Part shown: positions 35,377 to 43,805 of the stretch, piece by piece | How the letters are laid out: every line of letters begins with the position of its first letter | Numbering within the stretch: the first letter of the stretch is position 1 | Source: Methylocella tundrae | GTDB lineage: Bacteria; Pseudomonadota; Alphaproteobacteria; Rhizobiales; Beijerinckiaceae | Length of the DNA: 64,000 nucleotides | Assembly: GCF_038024855.1 (NCBI RefSeq) | Contig: NZ_CP139089.1 | Location: 3,072,501 to 3,136,500 of the forward strand | Direction of reading: 5' to 3' | Program-made: the position numbers and the translations under genes | The notes under the pieces: generated by a model | Database searches by the model: none | Told to the model about the DNA's origin: nothing | Seen by the model: only the letters and a program-made list of their open reading frames with translations

Positions 35377-35593
35377 GCTCGCTGCCGCGCGGCCCATGAC
35401 CCGCGCCTTCCTTGAGCCGCGCTCGCTCGCCGCGCGTGGCCTTGGAGCCTTCCCCTTGCCTTGCAATGAGCGGGGCGTCTCGCTTGTTGAGCGTCGATGC
35501 TGCCGACCGCGCGAGGCTACGCTAGGGAATTGACGCCGTCCTGCGACGTGCTGGCCAACATTGTCTCAAATAACAGTTTCAGAAGGGAGCGCC

Positions 35594-36535
35594 GTGTCAC
35601 ATTCGATCGTCTTTCTCGACCGTTCGACTCTTGAAGCCAATGTGCGGAGGCCGTCCTTTCCGCACAGCTACAAAGAATATGCGGCCACTGCGCCCGAGGA
35701 GATCGTCGATCGCCTGCGCGATGCGACAATCGCGATCATCAACAAGGTGCCGCTGCGCGAAGCGACTCTCGCGCAATTGCCCAATCTCAAATTGATTGCG
35801 GTTGCTGCGACGGGCACTGATGTCGTCGATAAGACCTACGCCAAAGCACATGGCGTTGTTGTTTCGAACATTCGAAACTATGCATTCAATACTGTTCCCG
35901 AACATGTCTTCGCGCTGGCCTTCGCTTTGCGCCGCAACATAATTCCTTATGTCGAAGACGTGCGCGCGGGCCGCTGGCAGCAAAGCGACCAGTTCTGCTT
36001 CTTTGATCATCCGATCCGCGACATGCGCGGCTCGACCATCGGCATCGTCGGCTATGGCGCCCTCGGCAAAGTGGTCGGACGCATCGCCGAGGCTTTCGGC
36101 ATGAAGGTGCTCGCCTATGACGTGTTTCCGCAGCCGGGCCTCGTCGACCTCGATACTTTGATCCGCGAAAGCGACATCATCACCCTGCATGCGCCGCTGA
36201 CGCCCGAGACCAAGAACATGATCGGCGCGCGCGAACTCGGCATGATGAAGCCCGACGCGTTGCTCATCAACACCGGCCGGGGCGGCCTCGTCGATGAAGC
36301 GGCTTTGGCCGAGGCATTGACGGCAGGCAAAATCGGCGGCGCGGGCTTCGACGTTTTGACTGTCGAACCGCCAAAGCAAGGCAATATTCTGCTCGATCTC
36401 CGGCTTCCCAATCTCATCATCACGCCCCACGTCGCCTGGGCCAGCCGGGAGGCGATGCAAATCCTCGCCGATCAGCTGATCGACAATGTCGAAGCCTTTG
36501 CCGCCGGCAAGCCGCAGAATGTCGTCGAAGCCTAA
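35594..36535 (+). CDS. hprA: Hydroxypyruvate reductase (glycerate dehydrogenase)
   Basis: A 313-residue D-2-hydroxyacid dehydrogenase that reduces hydroxypyruvate to D-glycerate with NADH. The nucleotide fold has [19 protein letters not shown] near 145-163. The active-site segments are [19 protein letters not shown] with the catalytic Arg region and [14 protein letters not shown] with the proton-donating His. The start is the GTG at 35594, with AAGGGAG at 35583-35589; it gives [20 protein letters not shown] like the family. A TTG 33 bases earlier is less likely. ftfL follows 26 bp later. Confidence 0.95.
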   Translation: MSHSIVFLDRSTLEANVRRPSFPHSYKEYAATAPEEIVDRLRDATIAIINKVPLREATLAQLPNLKLIAVAATGTDVVDKTYAKAHGVVVSNIRNYAFNTVPEHVFALAFALRRNIIPYVEDVRAGRWQQSDQFCFFDHPIRDMRGSTIGIVGYGALGKVVGRIAEAFGMKVLAYDVFPQPGLVDLDTLIRESDIITLHAPLTPETKNMIGARELGMMKPDALLINTGRGGLVDEAALAEALTAGKIGGAGFDVLTVEPPKQGNILLDLRLPNLIITPHVAWASREAMQILADQLIDNVEAFAAGKPQNVVEA

Positions 36536-36561
36536 GCCTCAAGACAGTTTCAGGAGCCGCC

Positions 36562-38238
36562 ATGTCCTCGGACATTGAAATCGCCCAGCGCGCCAAGATG
36601 GAGCGCATCACCAAATTAGCCGCTGAAAAGCTCGGCATCGATGATGAACATCTTGAGCCATACGGACACTACAAGGCCAAGGTTTCGCTCGACTATATCG
36701 ACAGCCTTGCGGACCGGCCGGACGGCAAGCTGATTCTCGTTACTGCGATCAGCCCGACGCCCGCCGGCGAGGGCAAGACGACGACGACGGTGGGGCTCGG
36801 GGACGCGCTCAATCGCATCGGCAAAAAAGCCTCGATCTGCCTCCGCGAGCCATCGCTTGGTCCGGTCTTCGGCATGAAGGGCGGCGCGGCGGGCGGCGGC
36901 CACGCGCAGGTCGTTCCAATGGAGGATATCAACCTTCATTTCACCGGAGATTTCAGCGCCATCGCGCTCGCGACAAATCTGCTGGCGGCGATGATCGACA
37001 ATCATGTCCATCACGGCAATGAGCTCAGGATCGACGTTCGCCGCATCACATGGAAGCGGGTCGTCGACATGAACGACCGCGCGCTTCGAGACATTACGAT
37101 TGCGTTGGGCGGAACCGCCAACGGCTTTCCGCGCCAGGACGGTTTCGACATCGTCGTCGCCTCCGAGGTGATGGCGATCTTCTGTCTCGCCACCTCGATC
37201 GATGATCTGAAGCAGCGGCTCGGCGCTATCGTGATCGGCTACACCATCGATCAAAAGCCCGTTCACGCCCGCGATCTGCACGCGCATGGGGCGATGGCCG
37301 TGCTGTTGAAGAACGCGCTGAAGCCGAATCTCGCGCAGACCCTCGAGAACAATCCGGCGTTCATTCATGGCGGTCCCTTCGCCAATATCGCGCATGGCTG
37401 CAACTCAGTGCTGGCCACCAAGACGGCGCTCAAATTGTCTGACTATGTTGTGACGGAGGCGGGATTTGGCGCCGATCTCGGCGCCGAAAAATTCGTCGAC
37501 ATCAAATGCCGCAAATCCGGCCTGCGCCCGCAGGCGGCGGTCATCGTCGCAACAATACGCGCGCTCAAATATCATGGCGGCGTTGAACTCAAAGAACTCA
37601 ACGCCGAAAACCTCGATGCCTTGCGTAAAGGGCTCGCCAACCTCGAGCGACATGTCAACAACATCCGCAATCATTACGGCTTGCCCGTCGTCGTCGCGCT
37701 CAATCACTTCACGGCCGACACGGAAGGGGAAGTCGAATTGTTGCGCAAGAGCGTCGCCGATCTCGGCGCGCCAATCGTCGTCTGCCGCCATTGGGCGGAA
37801 GGGGGTAAGGGCGCCGAAGAACTGGCTCGCACGGTTGTCGACCTGATCGACAGGGTCCCCAGCGATTTCCATTTCGTCTATGACGAATCTGCGACGTTGT
37901 GGGATAAGGCGACGGCGGTTGCGACCAAGCTTTATGGCGCCAGCAAAGTCACGGCGGACGCCAAGGTTCGCAATCAGATCAAGAAGCTGCAGGACGATGG
38001 CTACGGCCATTTCCCGATTTGCATCGCCAAGACGCAATACTCCTTCTCGACCGACGCAAAGCAGCGCGGCGCGCCGACCGGCCACGAGATCAACATTCGC
38101 GAAGTGCGGCTCGCGGCGGGCGCCGAGTTCATTGTGCTCGTCTGCGGCGATGTGATGACCATGCCGGGTCTGCCAAAGGTTCCGTCGGCGACGAAAATCG
38201 ATCTCGACGATAAGGGCAATGTTGTCGGGCTGTTCTGA
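36562..38238 (+). CDS. ftfL: Formate-tetrahydrofolate ligase
   Basis: A 558-residue ligase joining formate to tetrahydrofolate with ATP, giving 10-formyl-H4F, the route by which formate carbon enters assimilation in methylotrophs. The ATP loop is [19 protein letters not shown] from residue 66. [20 protein letters not shown] near 93-112 and [20 protein letters not shown] near 297-316 are also characteristic. The C-terminal part has EIVIVR-type equivalents ending [18 protein letters not shown]. Length is normal. It sits 26 bp after hprA, likely in one transcript. mtdA and fch, which often sit with it, are not here. Confidence 0.96.
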   Translation: MSSDIEIAQRAKMERITKLAAEKLGIDDEHLEPYGHYKAKVSLDYIDSLADRPDGKLILVTAISPTPAGEGKTTTTVGLGDALNRIGKKASICLREPSLGPVFGMKGGAAGGGHAQVVPMEDINLHFTGDFSAIALATNLLAAMIDNHVHHGNELRIDVRRITWKRVVDMNDRALRDITIALGGTANGFPRQDGFDIVVASEVMAIFCLATSIDDLKQRLGAIVIGYTIDQKPVHARDLHAHGAMAVLLKNALKPNLAQTLENNPAFIHGGPFANIAHGCNSVLATKTALKLSDYVVTEAGFGADLGAEKFVDIKCRKSGLRPQAAVIVATIRALKYHGGVELKELNAENLDALRKGLANLERHVNNIRNHYGLPVVVALNHFTADTEGEVELLRKSVADLGAPIVVCRHWAEGGKGAEELARTVVDLIDRVPSDFHFVYDESATLWDKATAVATKLYGASKVTADAKVRNQIKKLQDDGYGHFPICIAKTQYSFSTDAKQRGAPTGHEINIREVRLAAGAEFIVLVCGDVMTMPGLPKVPSATKIDLDDKGNVVGLF

Positions 38239-38293
38239 TTGAGCGGGGCGCGAGCCGCTCCTCGCGTTTATGTTCATGCCGTCAATCATCCAG

Positions 38294-38320
38294 CCGGCGG
38301 GCGCTTCCGCCGGTTATTTC
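38294..38320 (+). terminator. Terminator after ftfL
   Basis: CCGGCGG (38294-38300) and CCGCCGG (38307-38313) form a 7-bp GC stem with a 6-base loop followed by TTATTTC. It ends the plus-strand serine-cycle arm. Confidence 0.7.
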
Positions 38321-38401
38321 ATATTGAGGCCGAAAGCAGAATTTTGATCGTTCGGCAAAGTTTCGTCATCGCTCTGCGCGTGACGATAGAGATCGCTCTG
38401 C

Positions 38402-38620
38402 CTATTCGCGCGCATCCATGGAAGCGGCCCCGATCGCCAATTGCGAATCAAGCCGGGCCAGATCCTTTTTGCCGGCGTGGACCTTTCTTTCAAGATGAAG
38501 CAGCACGGCGCGGCTGTGTCCGCCGAGGGCGGCCGAATTGCGCGCCTCGACAAGAGCCTTTTCAGAGGATTGGACCAGCGTTTCGATCTCTTTGCGACGC
38601 GCCTTGAGCTCGTGAAGCAT
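38402..38620 (-). CDS. Small coiled-coil hypothetical protein
   Basis: A 72-residue charged helical protein (MLHELKARRKEIETLVQSSE onward, then HLERKVHAGKKDLARLDSQL) with no membrane segment. The ATG at 38620 has GGAGGGGG seven bases upstream on the minus strand, better than any start further out. The family is not recognised. Coiled-coil packing into oligomers is likely. It lies alone between ftfL and the TetR gene, in the same direction as the latter. Confidence 0.5.
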   Translation of the reverse strand: MLHELKARRKEIETLVQSSEKALVEARNSAALGGHSRAVLLHLERKVHAGKKDLARLDSQLAIGAASMDARE

Positions 38621-38761
38621 ATGATTTCCCCCTCCTGAGCCCGACCGTCGGCGCGGCCGGTAACCATATGGAAAGCTCAAGATGCGGCGCTAATACGGCG
38701 CCGCTTACGGATAATGGGGATGTGCTGTCAACGAATGCAATTCGCCATATGAGGGCGCCCT

Positions 38762-39334
38762 TCAGGCCAGAAGCGCTTTGAAGGCGACGATCAGGAATTC
38801 GTCGAAAGGGGCGCGGCTCTTGATCATTCTGGCCCTGTTGACGGCGCCCTCCCATGCGTCGACCAGGAAACGCGCAAGAAGCTCCGGGTCTTTGTCTTTG
38901 GATAAATCCCCCGCGGCCTGAGCCTGACGCAGGACCGAGGCGATGTTGGCGCTCCACACCAGCAGGGTTTCCGCGAGCGCCCGGCGCATGTCGGGGTAAG
39001 CATCGGCCATCTCTGCTCCGAAGTTGCCGACCATGCATCCCCGCTCGAAGTTCCAGCCTTCCAGCCTCTCGGCGAGAAACTCGAAATGAGCCCTCAAACG
39101 CTGCAAGGGCGGCTTGTCGCCTTCAAACAGCATGGCGGTTCGGCTCTCCTTGCGATAGCGGGTCAAAGCTTCCAGCGCCAACAGTTCCTTGGTTTTAAAA
39201 TGATTGTAAAAGGACCCTTTCGGCGCGCCGGCCGCTTCGGTGATATCCTGGACGCTACAGCCGTTGAAGCCTTGTGCGTGAAAGCGCTCCACGGCGGCGT
39301 CGACGATCTTCTCGCGTAGGCTCGCTCTAGCCAT
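38762..39334 (-). CDS. TetR-family transcriptional repressor
   Basis: A 190-residue regulator. The N-terminal helix-turn-helix is typical: IVDAAVERFHAQGFNGCSVQ (about 10-29), then DITEAAGAPKGSFYNHFKTK. The ligand domain contains FERGCMVGNFGAEMAD near 95-110 with a Cys, as in regulators of the NemR/AcuR kind that sense electrophiles; this sensing role is inferred. Palindromes with GACC/GGTC arms lie directly upstream of its own gene and upstream of the exported gene at 39768-40055, pointing to autoregulation and control of that gene. Confidence 0.9.
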   Translation of the reverse strand: MARASLREKIVDAAVERFHAQGFNGCSVQDITEAAGAPKGSFYNHFKTKELLALEALTRYRKESRTAMLFEGDKPPLQRLRAHFEFLAERLEGWNFERGCMVGNFGAEMADAYPDMRRALAETLLVWSANIASVLRQAQAAGDLSKDKDPELLARFLVDAWEGAVNRARMIKSRAPFDEFLIVAFKALLA

Positions 39335-39391
39335 CGTCTCCTCCCCTATTTTTGATTTTTATTTGATTTTTTAACGTGTGATGGTCACAAG

Positions 39392-39413
39392 GGTCATATA
39401 TGACCGGTCGCAT
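39392..39413. promoter_or_regulatory. TetR-type palindromic operator at its own promoter
   Basis: GGTCATATATGACC (39392-39405) is a 14-bp perfect palindrome. It overlaps ATATGACCGGTCGCAT (39398-39413), a near copy of the operator at 40101-40118. It lies about 60 bp upstream of the TetR start codon. Confidence 0.65.
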
Positions 39414-39586
39414 TAAACGCAAGGCGACCCCGATGATTGCGGCGCCCTCGAGCGTTCGGCGAGGCGCGGGTGAGGCGGGAGCCGCCCATCGCCGGGACTG
39501 ATCCGCTCGGTCCAAAACACGCCTTCTGTGTATCGCATCAGAGCCGCAAATTGGCGGCGCTTTTCGTTTCGCCGCCGAAACTCGAA

Positions 39587-39727
39587 AGCAGAATGCGTTC
39601 AATAAGAATCGCGTCCTGCTCTTTAGAGTATGATGCCGAAAAGTTGCAGACTTTTCGGGCCCACATCATGCGGTAAAACAAAGGCTTAAAGAGCGGAATG
39701 CGATTTTGCTTGAACGCACTCCGCTCT
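39587..39727. repeat. Interspersed hairpin repeat with inverted arms
   Basis: Two related arms face each other: AGCAGAATGCGTTC... at 39587-39625 and its approximate reverse complement ending AACGCACTCCGCTCT at 39688-39727. Between them a hairpin of CCGAAAAG (39636-39643) and CTTTTCGG (39651-39658) has a 7-base loop. A second copy of the arm lies at 40233-40328 and a related core at 61275-61319, so this is a repeat family of the genome. No gene lies between 39335 and 39767. Confidence 0.75.
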
Positions 39728-39767
39728 AGGCGCCGGTGATAATCAAAGGAGGCGCTTCAACCTATGG

Positions 39768-40055
39768 CTAAAAGCGACCGGCGCCGTTCAGGCTGCCGAA
39801 GCCGGCCATTTCAGCCATGCTGAGGCCCTGTGTCCGATGGAAGAGATCCTGTGCGCCAGCGCCCTGTCCCGAACGCGCGCGATCAATCCCGTTCGAACCA
39901 GCTGTGGCATATGTCACGCCTAAGGGCGCAGCCCCTACATCCGTGTTAACGACGGTTGCTCCATGGCCGGAGACGCCCAGCGCCGCCGCCTGCTGCGCGA
40001 CGCCGACCGAGACCAATAAAGCGCCGGCGGCGAGGAGAATTTTGGTGTTGTTCAT
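39768..40055 (-). CDS. Small exported protein under probable TetR control
   Basis: A 95-residue product with a signal peptide (MNNTKILLAAGALLVSVGVA, cut near QAAALG). The mature part is Gly/Ala-rich (GVSGHGATVVNTDVGAAPLG, ARSGQGAGAQDLFHRTQG) without Cys. No family is recognised. A perfect 18-bp palindrome lies 46-63 bp upstream of the start, matching the site at the TetR gene. The upstream in-frame ATG at 40115 is inside that operator and is rejected as a start. Repeat elements flank the gene on both sides. Confidence 0.6.
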   Translation of the reverse strand: MNNTKILLAAGALLVSVGVAQQAAALGVSGHGATVVNTDVGAAPLGVTYATAGSNGIDRARSGQGAGAQDLFHRTQGLSMAEMAGFGSLNGAGRF

Positions 40056-40100
40056 GGCTTTTCGCTTTCGAGAGATGTTTGGTTCCCACCGCTCCAAGTA

Positions 40101-40118
40101 AATATGACCGGTCATATT
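40101..40118. promoter_or_regulatory. Perfect 18-bp TetR-type operator
   Basis: AATATGACCGGTCATATT is a perfect palindrome upstream of the small exported gene. Its core TATGACCGGTC recurs beside the TetR gene at 39399-39409. The shared sequence at two nearby promoters is the main evidence that the TetR protein binds here. Confidence 0.75.
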
Positions 40119-40232
40119 GAAAATCCAGTAGCTGGAGGCGTGAACTGATCAGTCTCACGCGAAGGTGAAAGGTTTGGCTTCAGCAAGGGGTTTTTGGGAA
40201 CGGCCCCGGCGCGGCGCAGGACGCGGCGCTCT

Positions 40233-40328
40233 CAAGCAGAATGCGTTCAAACGAAATCGCATCCTGCTCCTTAAGTCTTTGTTGTGACGCATGATGTTGG
40301 CCCGGAAGTCTACAACCTTTCGGCGTCA
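40233..40328. repeat. Second copy of the interspersed hairpin repeat
   Basis: CAAGCAGAATGCGTTCAA at 40233-40250 matches the arm of the element at 39587. It is followed by AATCGCATCCTGCTC and a degenerate hairpin core (GCATGATG, CCCGGAAG, CCTTTCGGCGTCAT). The two copies bracket the TetR-controlled gene. Confidence 0.65.
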
Positions 40329-40332
40329 TTTT

Positions 40333-41136
40333 CTAGGAGCGCACCGCCAATTGGACGGCGAAGCCGTAGATGCGGCGCCTTGCGGCGTCCGGCAGCGCGG
40401 CGAGGGTCTGGAGGTAGACCTCGCCCGCCTGGCACATCTCGCCGTCTTCCAGCGGAGGGATGGTCGCCTTTCCGTCGAGGAGGGCTTCGATCGCCGCGTT
40501 GGACAGCCCCTGCGCGCGCAGAGCGTTCTCCAGCGTATGGAAGTCCTCGTCGGTCGGCGCCGCCCGTTTGATCCGTTTGGCCCGTCCGTCATTGATCGCG
40601 TCGAGGCCCGCGGCCGCCATAGCGGCGAAGAGCGGGCGATGGTCGCGCGAAAAAGCGACGAAATCGCCATTGCCGCCTGAGAGAAAATCAACGCAGAGGG
40701 CTTTGTCGGCGCCGGCGAGCGCACGAAGAAAGGCGAGCTTCGCATCGAAATAATGGTCGAGAGCAGGCCCGTCCGCGCTCGCCGCCAAAATGCCATGCGA
40801 TCTGCGCAATCCGCGGGCCGCGTCGATCATAAGGGCGTCCGCGTTCGCGCCTTCGCCCGCTTCGGCGGAAGCCTCGGCCGCGCGCGCGATAAAGGCTTCG
40901 TACTCAGCCGGAAAGGCGGCTTTGAGCTCATCGAAGAAACCCGCGTAGTCTGGCTCTCCCGCGACGGTTCGCTCGATGGCGCGCCGCATCGCCGCGACCT
41001 CTTGCGGCGAGGCTCGTCTCCCATCGGTCCGAGCGCTGGAATCGGGTTCCCGAGGGGCATTATGCAAAAATGTCCAGCCCAAAATGATCGCGACGAGCGC
41101 GGCGAGGCTCAGCAGCGCGAGCCGCAGCGTGTTCAT
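40333..41136 (-). CDS. Membrane-anchored protein of unknown function
   Basis: A 267-residue protein with one N-terminal hydrophobic anchor (LRLALLSLAALVAIILGWTF, about 4-23). A charged, mostly helical soluble part follows. Two Cys residues lie in CVDFLSGGNGDF and GEMCQAGEVYLQTL. The domain from about 60 to 265 contains repeated helical pieces with no recognised motif. The start at 41136 has GGGAGAA upstream and creates the anchor; the longer open frame upstream does not. Its 3' end abuts the second repeat copy. Confidence 0.6.
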   Translation of the reverse strand: MNTLRLALLSLAALVAIILGWTFLHNAPREPDSSARTDGRRASPQEVAAMRRAIERTVAGEPDYAGFFDELKAAFPAEYEAFIARAAEASAEAGEGANADALMIDAARGLRRSHGILAASADGPALDHYFDAKLAFLRALAGADKALCVDFLSGGNGDFVAFSRDHRPLFAAMAAAGLDAINDGRAKRIKRAAPTDEDFHTLENALRAQGLSNAAIEALLDGKATIPPLEDGEMCQAGEVYLQTLAALPDAARRRIYGFAVQLAVRS

Positions 41137-41272
41137 GCCGGCCGTTCTCCCTGACCGATTTTGCGCTTGAATGTGCCCCACAACCGTGAGCCAGGGCAAG
41201 CTTCCTCGCGACCTGGACGCACGATGGCGGCGTTCAGCCCGAAGAGACCGTAATGACTCGCCCGCAAGCTCC

Positions 41273-42472
41273 TCAGCCCGCTTTGCGCAAACGTTCAAAA
41301 CCCCGGTCGAGATCGGCCTTGAGGTCTTCGACATCTTCGAGGCCTATGTTGAAGCGGAGCGCCGGACCTGGCGGATTCCATGGCGTCGCCGTGCGGTAGG
41401 AGCGGCAGTCGAAGGGAATGACGAGACTCTCGAAGCCGCCCCAGGAAAATCCCATGCCGAACAGTTCGAGTCCGTCCAGCATGGCGGCGACAGCTCTCTG
41501 CGAACAAGGCGCGAGCAGCACCGAAAAAAGCCCTGATGAGCCCGAAAAGTCGCGTTTCCATAAGGCGTGTCCAGGACAGGACGGCAGCGCCGGATGCAGC
41601 ACGGCGGCGACTTCCCGCCGGCCCTCCAGCCATCGCGCGATATCGAGCGCCTGGCGCTGCGCCTCGCGCAGCCGCAGTTCGAGCGTTCTGAGGCCGCGCA
41701 GGGCGAGGAAAACATCTTCCGGGCCGGCGCACATGGCGAAAGCGTCGGCGGTGGCGCTGAGGCGGCCGAGCCACTCGGCATTGGCGGAGACGAGCCCGAG
41801 CAGCAGGTCAGAGTGGCCCGAAAGATATTTCGTTCCGGCCTCGATCGCCATATCGGCGCCGCGTTCATGCGGCGGAAAGAACAGGGGAGTCGCCCAGGTA
41901 TTGTCGAGAATGACGCAAACGCCTTTTGCCCGCGCGAGGGCGGCGATAGCGGGAACGTCCGGCAGCTCGAAACTCTGCGAGCCCGGCGTCTCGAGGAATA
42001 TCACGCTGGTGTTGGGGCGTATCAAGTGCTCGACCTTATGGCTGATCCAGGGATCGAAATAGGTCGTCTCAACGCCCATGCGGGCCAAAATCGTGTCGCA
42101 GAAGATGCGCGAAGGCCGGTAAATCGAATCAGTGACGAGGATGTGATCGCCGGCTTTGACCGCGGTCAGCAAAGCGAGGGTGATCGCTGCGAGCCCTGTC
42201 GGGGCGAGAATGGTCCCCGCCGCGCCTGACAACTCCGTCCATGCGTCCGTCAGCGCCTTCGTCGTTGGAGAGCCTTGCGTCCCATAGGTGAACTCGGCAT
42301 TGCGCGTCACGAGATCGTGAAAGGTCGGAAACAGCACCGTCGAGCCGCGATAGATCGGCGTATTGACGAAACCATGTTGCTCCGAGGGGTGGCGCCCGGC
42401 ATAGACGAGCTTTGTGCGCGTCTTGAGATTTTTGCGGTCTTTTTCGGTCGTCTCGGTCATGGGGTCGTCCAC
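41273..42472 (-). CDS. metC: Cystathionine beta-lyase
   Basis: A 399-residue PLP enzyme of the Cys/Met metabolism family, splitting cystathionine to homocysteine, pyruvate and ammonia. Motifs include FVNTPIYRGSTVLFPTF (about 35-51), YGTQGSPTTKALTDAWTEL, and the cofactor Lys215 in EAGTKYLSGHSDLLLG, preceded by DNTWATPLFFPP. The C-terminus RFNIGLEDVEDLKADLDRGF is typical. It is divergent from aapJ; the metC-aapJQMP pairing is known from rhizobia. The start may be Met1 or Met5. Confidence 0.93.
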   Translation of the reverse strand: MDDPMTETTEKDRKNLKTRTKLVYAGRHPSEQHGFVNTPIYRGSTVLFPTFHDLVTRNAEFTYGTQGSPTTKALTDAWTELSGAAGTILAPTGLAAITLALLTAVKAGDHILVTDSIYRPSRIFCDTILARMGVETTYFDPWISHKVEHLIRPNTSVIFLETPGSQSFELPDVPAIAALARAKGVCVILDNTWATPLFFPPHERGADMAIEAGTKYLSGHSDLLLGLVSANAEWLGRLSATADAFAMCAGPEDVFLALRGLRTLELRLREAQRQALDIARWLEGRREVAAVLHPALPSCPGHALWKRDFSGSSGLFSVLLAPCSQRAVAAMLDGLELFGMGFSWGGFESLVIPFDCRSYRTATPWNPPGPALRFNIGLEDVEDLKADLDRGFERLRKAG

Positions 42473-42691
42473 TCAGCCTTATGTGCGGCGCAAACTGCGG
42501 GTCTCTCGTCCTCCTCGTCAAGCCCGCGTCGAGTTAAGGAGCCCTTAAGATGGTCTGGCGCTATTTTGATCCCGGCAAAGTCAAATAGGGTTCTGTTTGC
42601 CGCCTGATCCATTTGATTGATGCAAATTTCGGTCGACGCAAGCCCAGACCGCCGAGACGAGGGGCGGGCGGCGAAGGATTGGCTCCCTTGA

Positions 42692-42764
42692 CCGGATTTG
42701 CCAAAGCCCTCTAGTTGCACAAGTGGCCACGCATCCTCGCGCAGGATCAAATCCGGAACTTTTT
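42692..42764 (+). promoter_or_regulatory. Leader hairpin with T tract before aapJ
   Basis: CCGGATTTG (42692-42700) and CAAATCCGG (42748-42756) pair perfectly over 9 bp, enclosing an inner hairpin (ATCCT-CGCGC-AGGAT). TTTTT follows at 42760-42764, 3 bp before the aapJ ATG at 42768. It looks like an attenuator-type terminator in the leader of the transporter operon. Elsewhere in 42473-42691 no gene is seen. Confidence 0.55.
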
Positions 42765-42767
42765 CAC

Positions 42768-43793
42768 ATGCTCAAGATGAACGTGTTGATGAAAATCCTT
42801 GCCTTCGCCCTGCTGACGGCGTTCGCGCAAGCGGCGGCGCAGGCCGGCACGCTCGATCAGGTCCAAAAGCGCGGCTATCTGATGTGCGGCTCGAGCCCTG
42901 GCGTGCCGGGCTTCGGCCTTCCCGATGACAAGGGCGTCTGGACCGGCTTCGACGTTGATTTCTGCCGGGCTGTCGCCGCCGCGATCTTCAACGATCCGAC
43001 CAAGGTGAAATTCATTCCTCTCAGCGCCAAGGATCGCTTCACCGCCCTGCAATCGGGCGAAGTTGATGTACTCGCCCGCAACACCACCTGGACGATATCG
43101 CGTGAGACAGGGCAGGGCTTTCTCTTCGTCGGCGTCACTTATTATGACGGCCAGGGCTTTCTGGTGCGCAAAAAGCTCAATCTGTCGTCGGCGCTCGAAC
43201 TGTCCGGCGCCTCGATCTGCGTTCAGCAGGGCACGACGACGGAACTCAACCTCGCCGACTTCTTCCACGGCAACAATATGAAATATGAGCCGGTGAATTT
43301 CGCCAATGCCGACGAAGCCGTCAAAGCCTATGACGGCGGCCGCTGCGACGCCTACACGACGGATGCGTCCGGCCTTTACGTCGAACGTCAAAAGCTCGCG
43401 AACCCCGACGACAGCGTGGTGCTGCCGGAAATCATCTCCAAGGAGCCTTTGGGCCCGGCCGTCCGGCAGGGCGACGATCCGTGGTTCAATCTGGTAAAAT
43501 GGGTGAATTTCGCGATGGTCGATGCGGAGGAACTGGGCGTCACCTCGAAAAACGTCGATGAAAAAGCGAAATCCGAGCGCCCGGAGATCCGGCGGCTGCT
43601 CGGTTTTGAAGGAAATTTCGGTGAGGGCCTTGGTCTTGGCGCGGATTGGGCCTATCGCATCATCAAGCACGTTGGCAATTATGGCGAAGTCTTCGATCGA
43701 AACCTCGGCGAAGGGTCGCCCCTGAAGATCAAGCGCGGCATCAATGCGCTCTGGACCAAGGGCGGCCTCCAATATGCGCCGCCGATCCGATAG
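42768..43793 (+). CDS. aapJ: General L-amino acid ABC transporter, periplasmic binding protein
   Basis: A 341-residue solute-binding protein (family 3) that delivers many L-amino acids to the AapQMP complex. The signal peptide is LMKILAFALLTAFAQAAAQA. The mature part opens TLDQVQKRGYLMCGSSPGVP and has the specificity-region segments FDVDFCRAVAAAIF, SGEVDVLARNTTWTISRETG, and GASICVQQGTTTELNLADFF, all characteristic of AapJ. The start is uncertain: ATG codons at 42768, 42777 and 42789 are in frame with no clear ribosome site, 42768 being just past a hairpin and T tract. The permease genes follow. Confidence 0.92.
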   Translation: MLKMNVLMKILAFALLTAFAQAAAQAGTLDQVQKRGYLMCGSSPGVPGFGLPDDKGVWTGFDVDFCRAVAAAIFNDPTKVKFIPLSAKDRFTALQSGEVDVLARNTTWTISRETGQGFLFVGVTYYDGQGFLVRKKLNLSSALELSGASICVQQGTTTELNLADFFHGNNMKYEPVNFANADEAVKAYDGGRCDAYTTDASGLYVERQKLANPDDSVVLPEIISKEPLGPAVRQGDDPWFNLVKWVNFAMVDAEELGVTSKNVDEKAKSERPEIRRLLGFEGNFGEGLGLGADWAYRIIKHVGNYGEVFDRNLGEGSPLKIKRGINALWTKGGLQYAPPIR

Positions 43794-43805
43794 GGCCGAG
43801 GCCGC

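Noticed and set aside
33919..35466. 515-codon ORF antisense to sga
   Set aside because: It overlaps an unmistakable aminotransferase gene and has no domain; its codon pattern mirrors the sense gene.
42473..42767. SAM-II riboswitch before metC
   Set aside because: The conserved SAM-II pseudoknot pieces are not seen on the minus strand; the clear hairpin faces aapJ.
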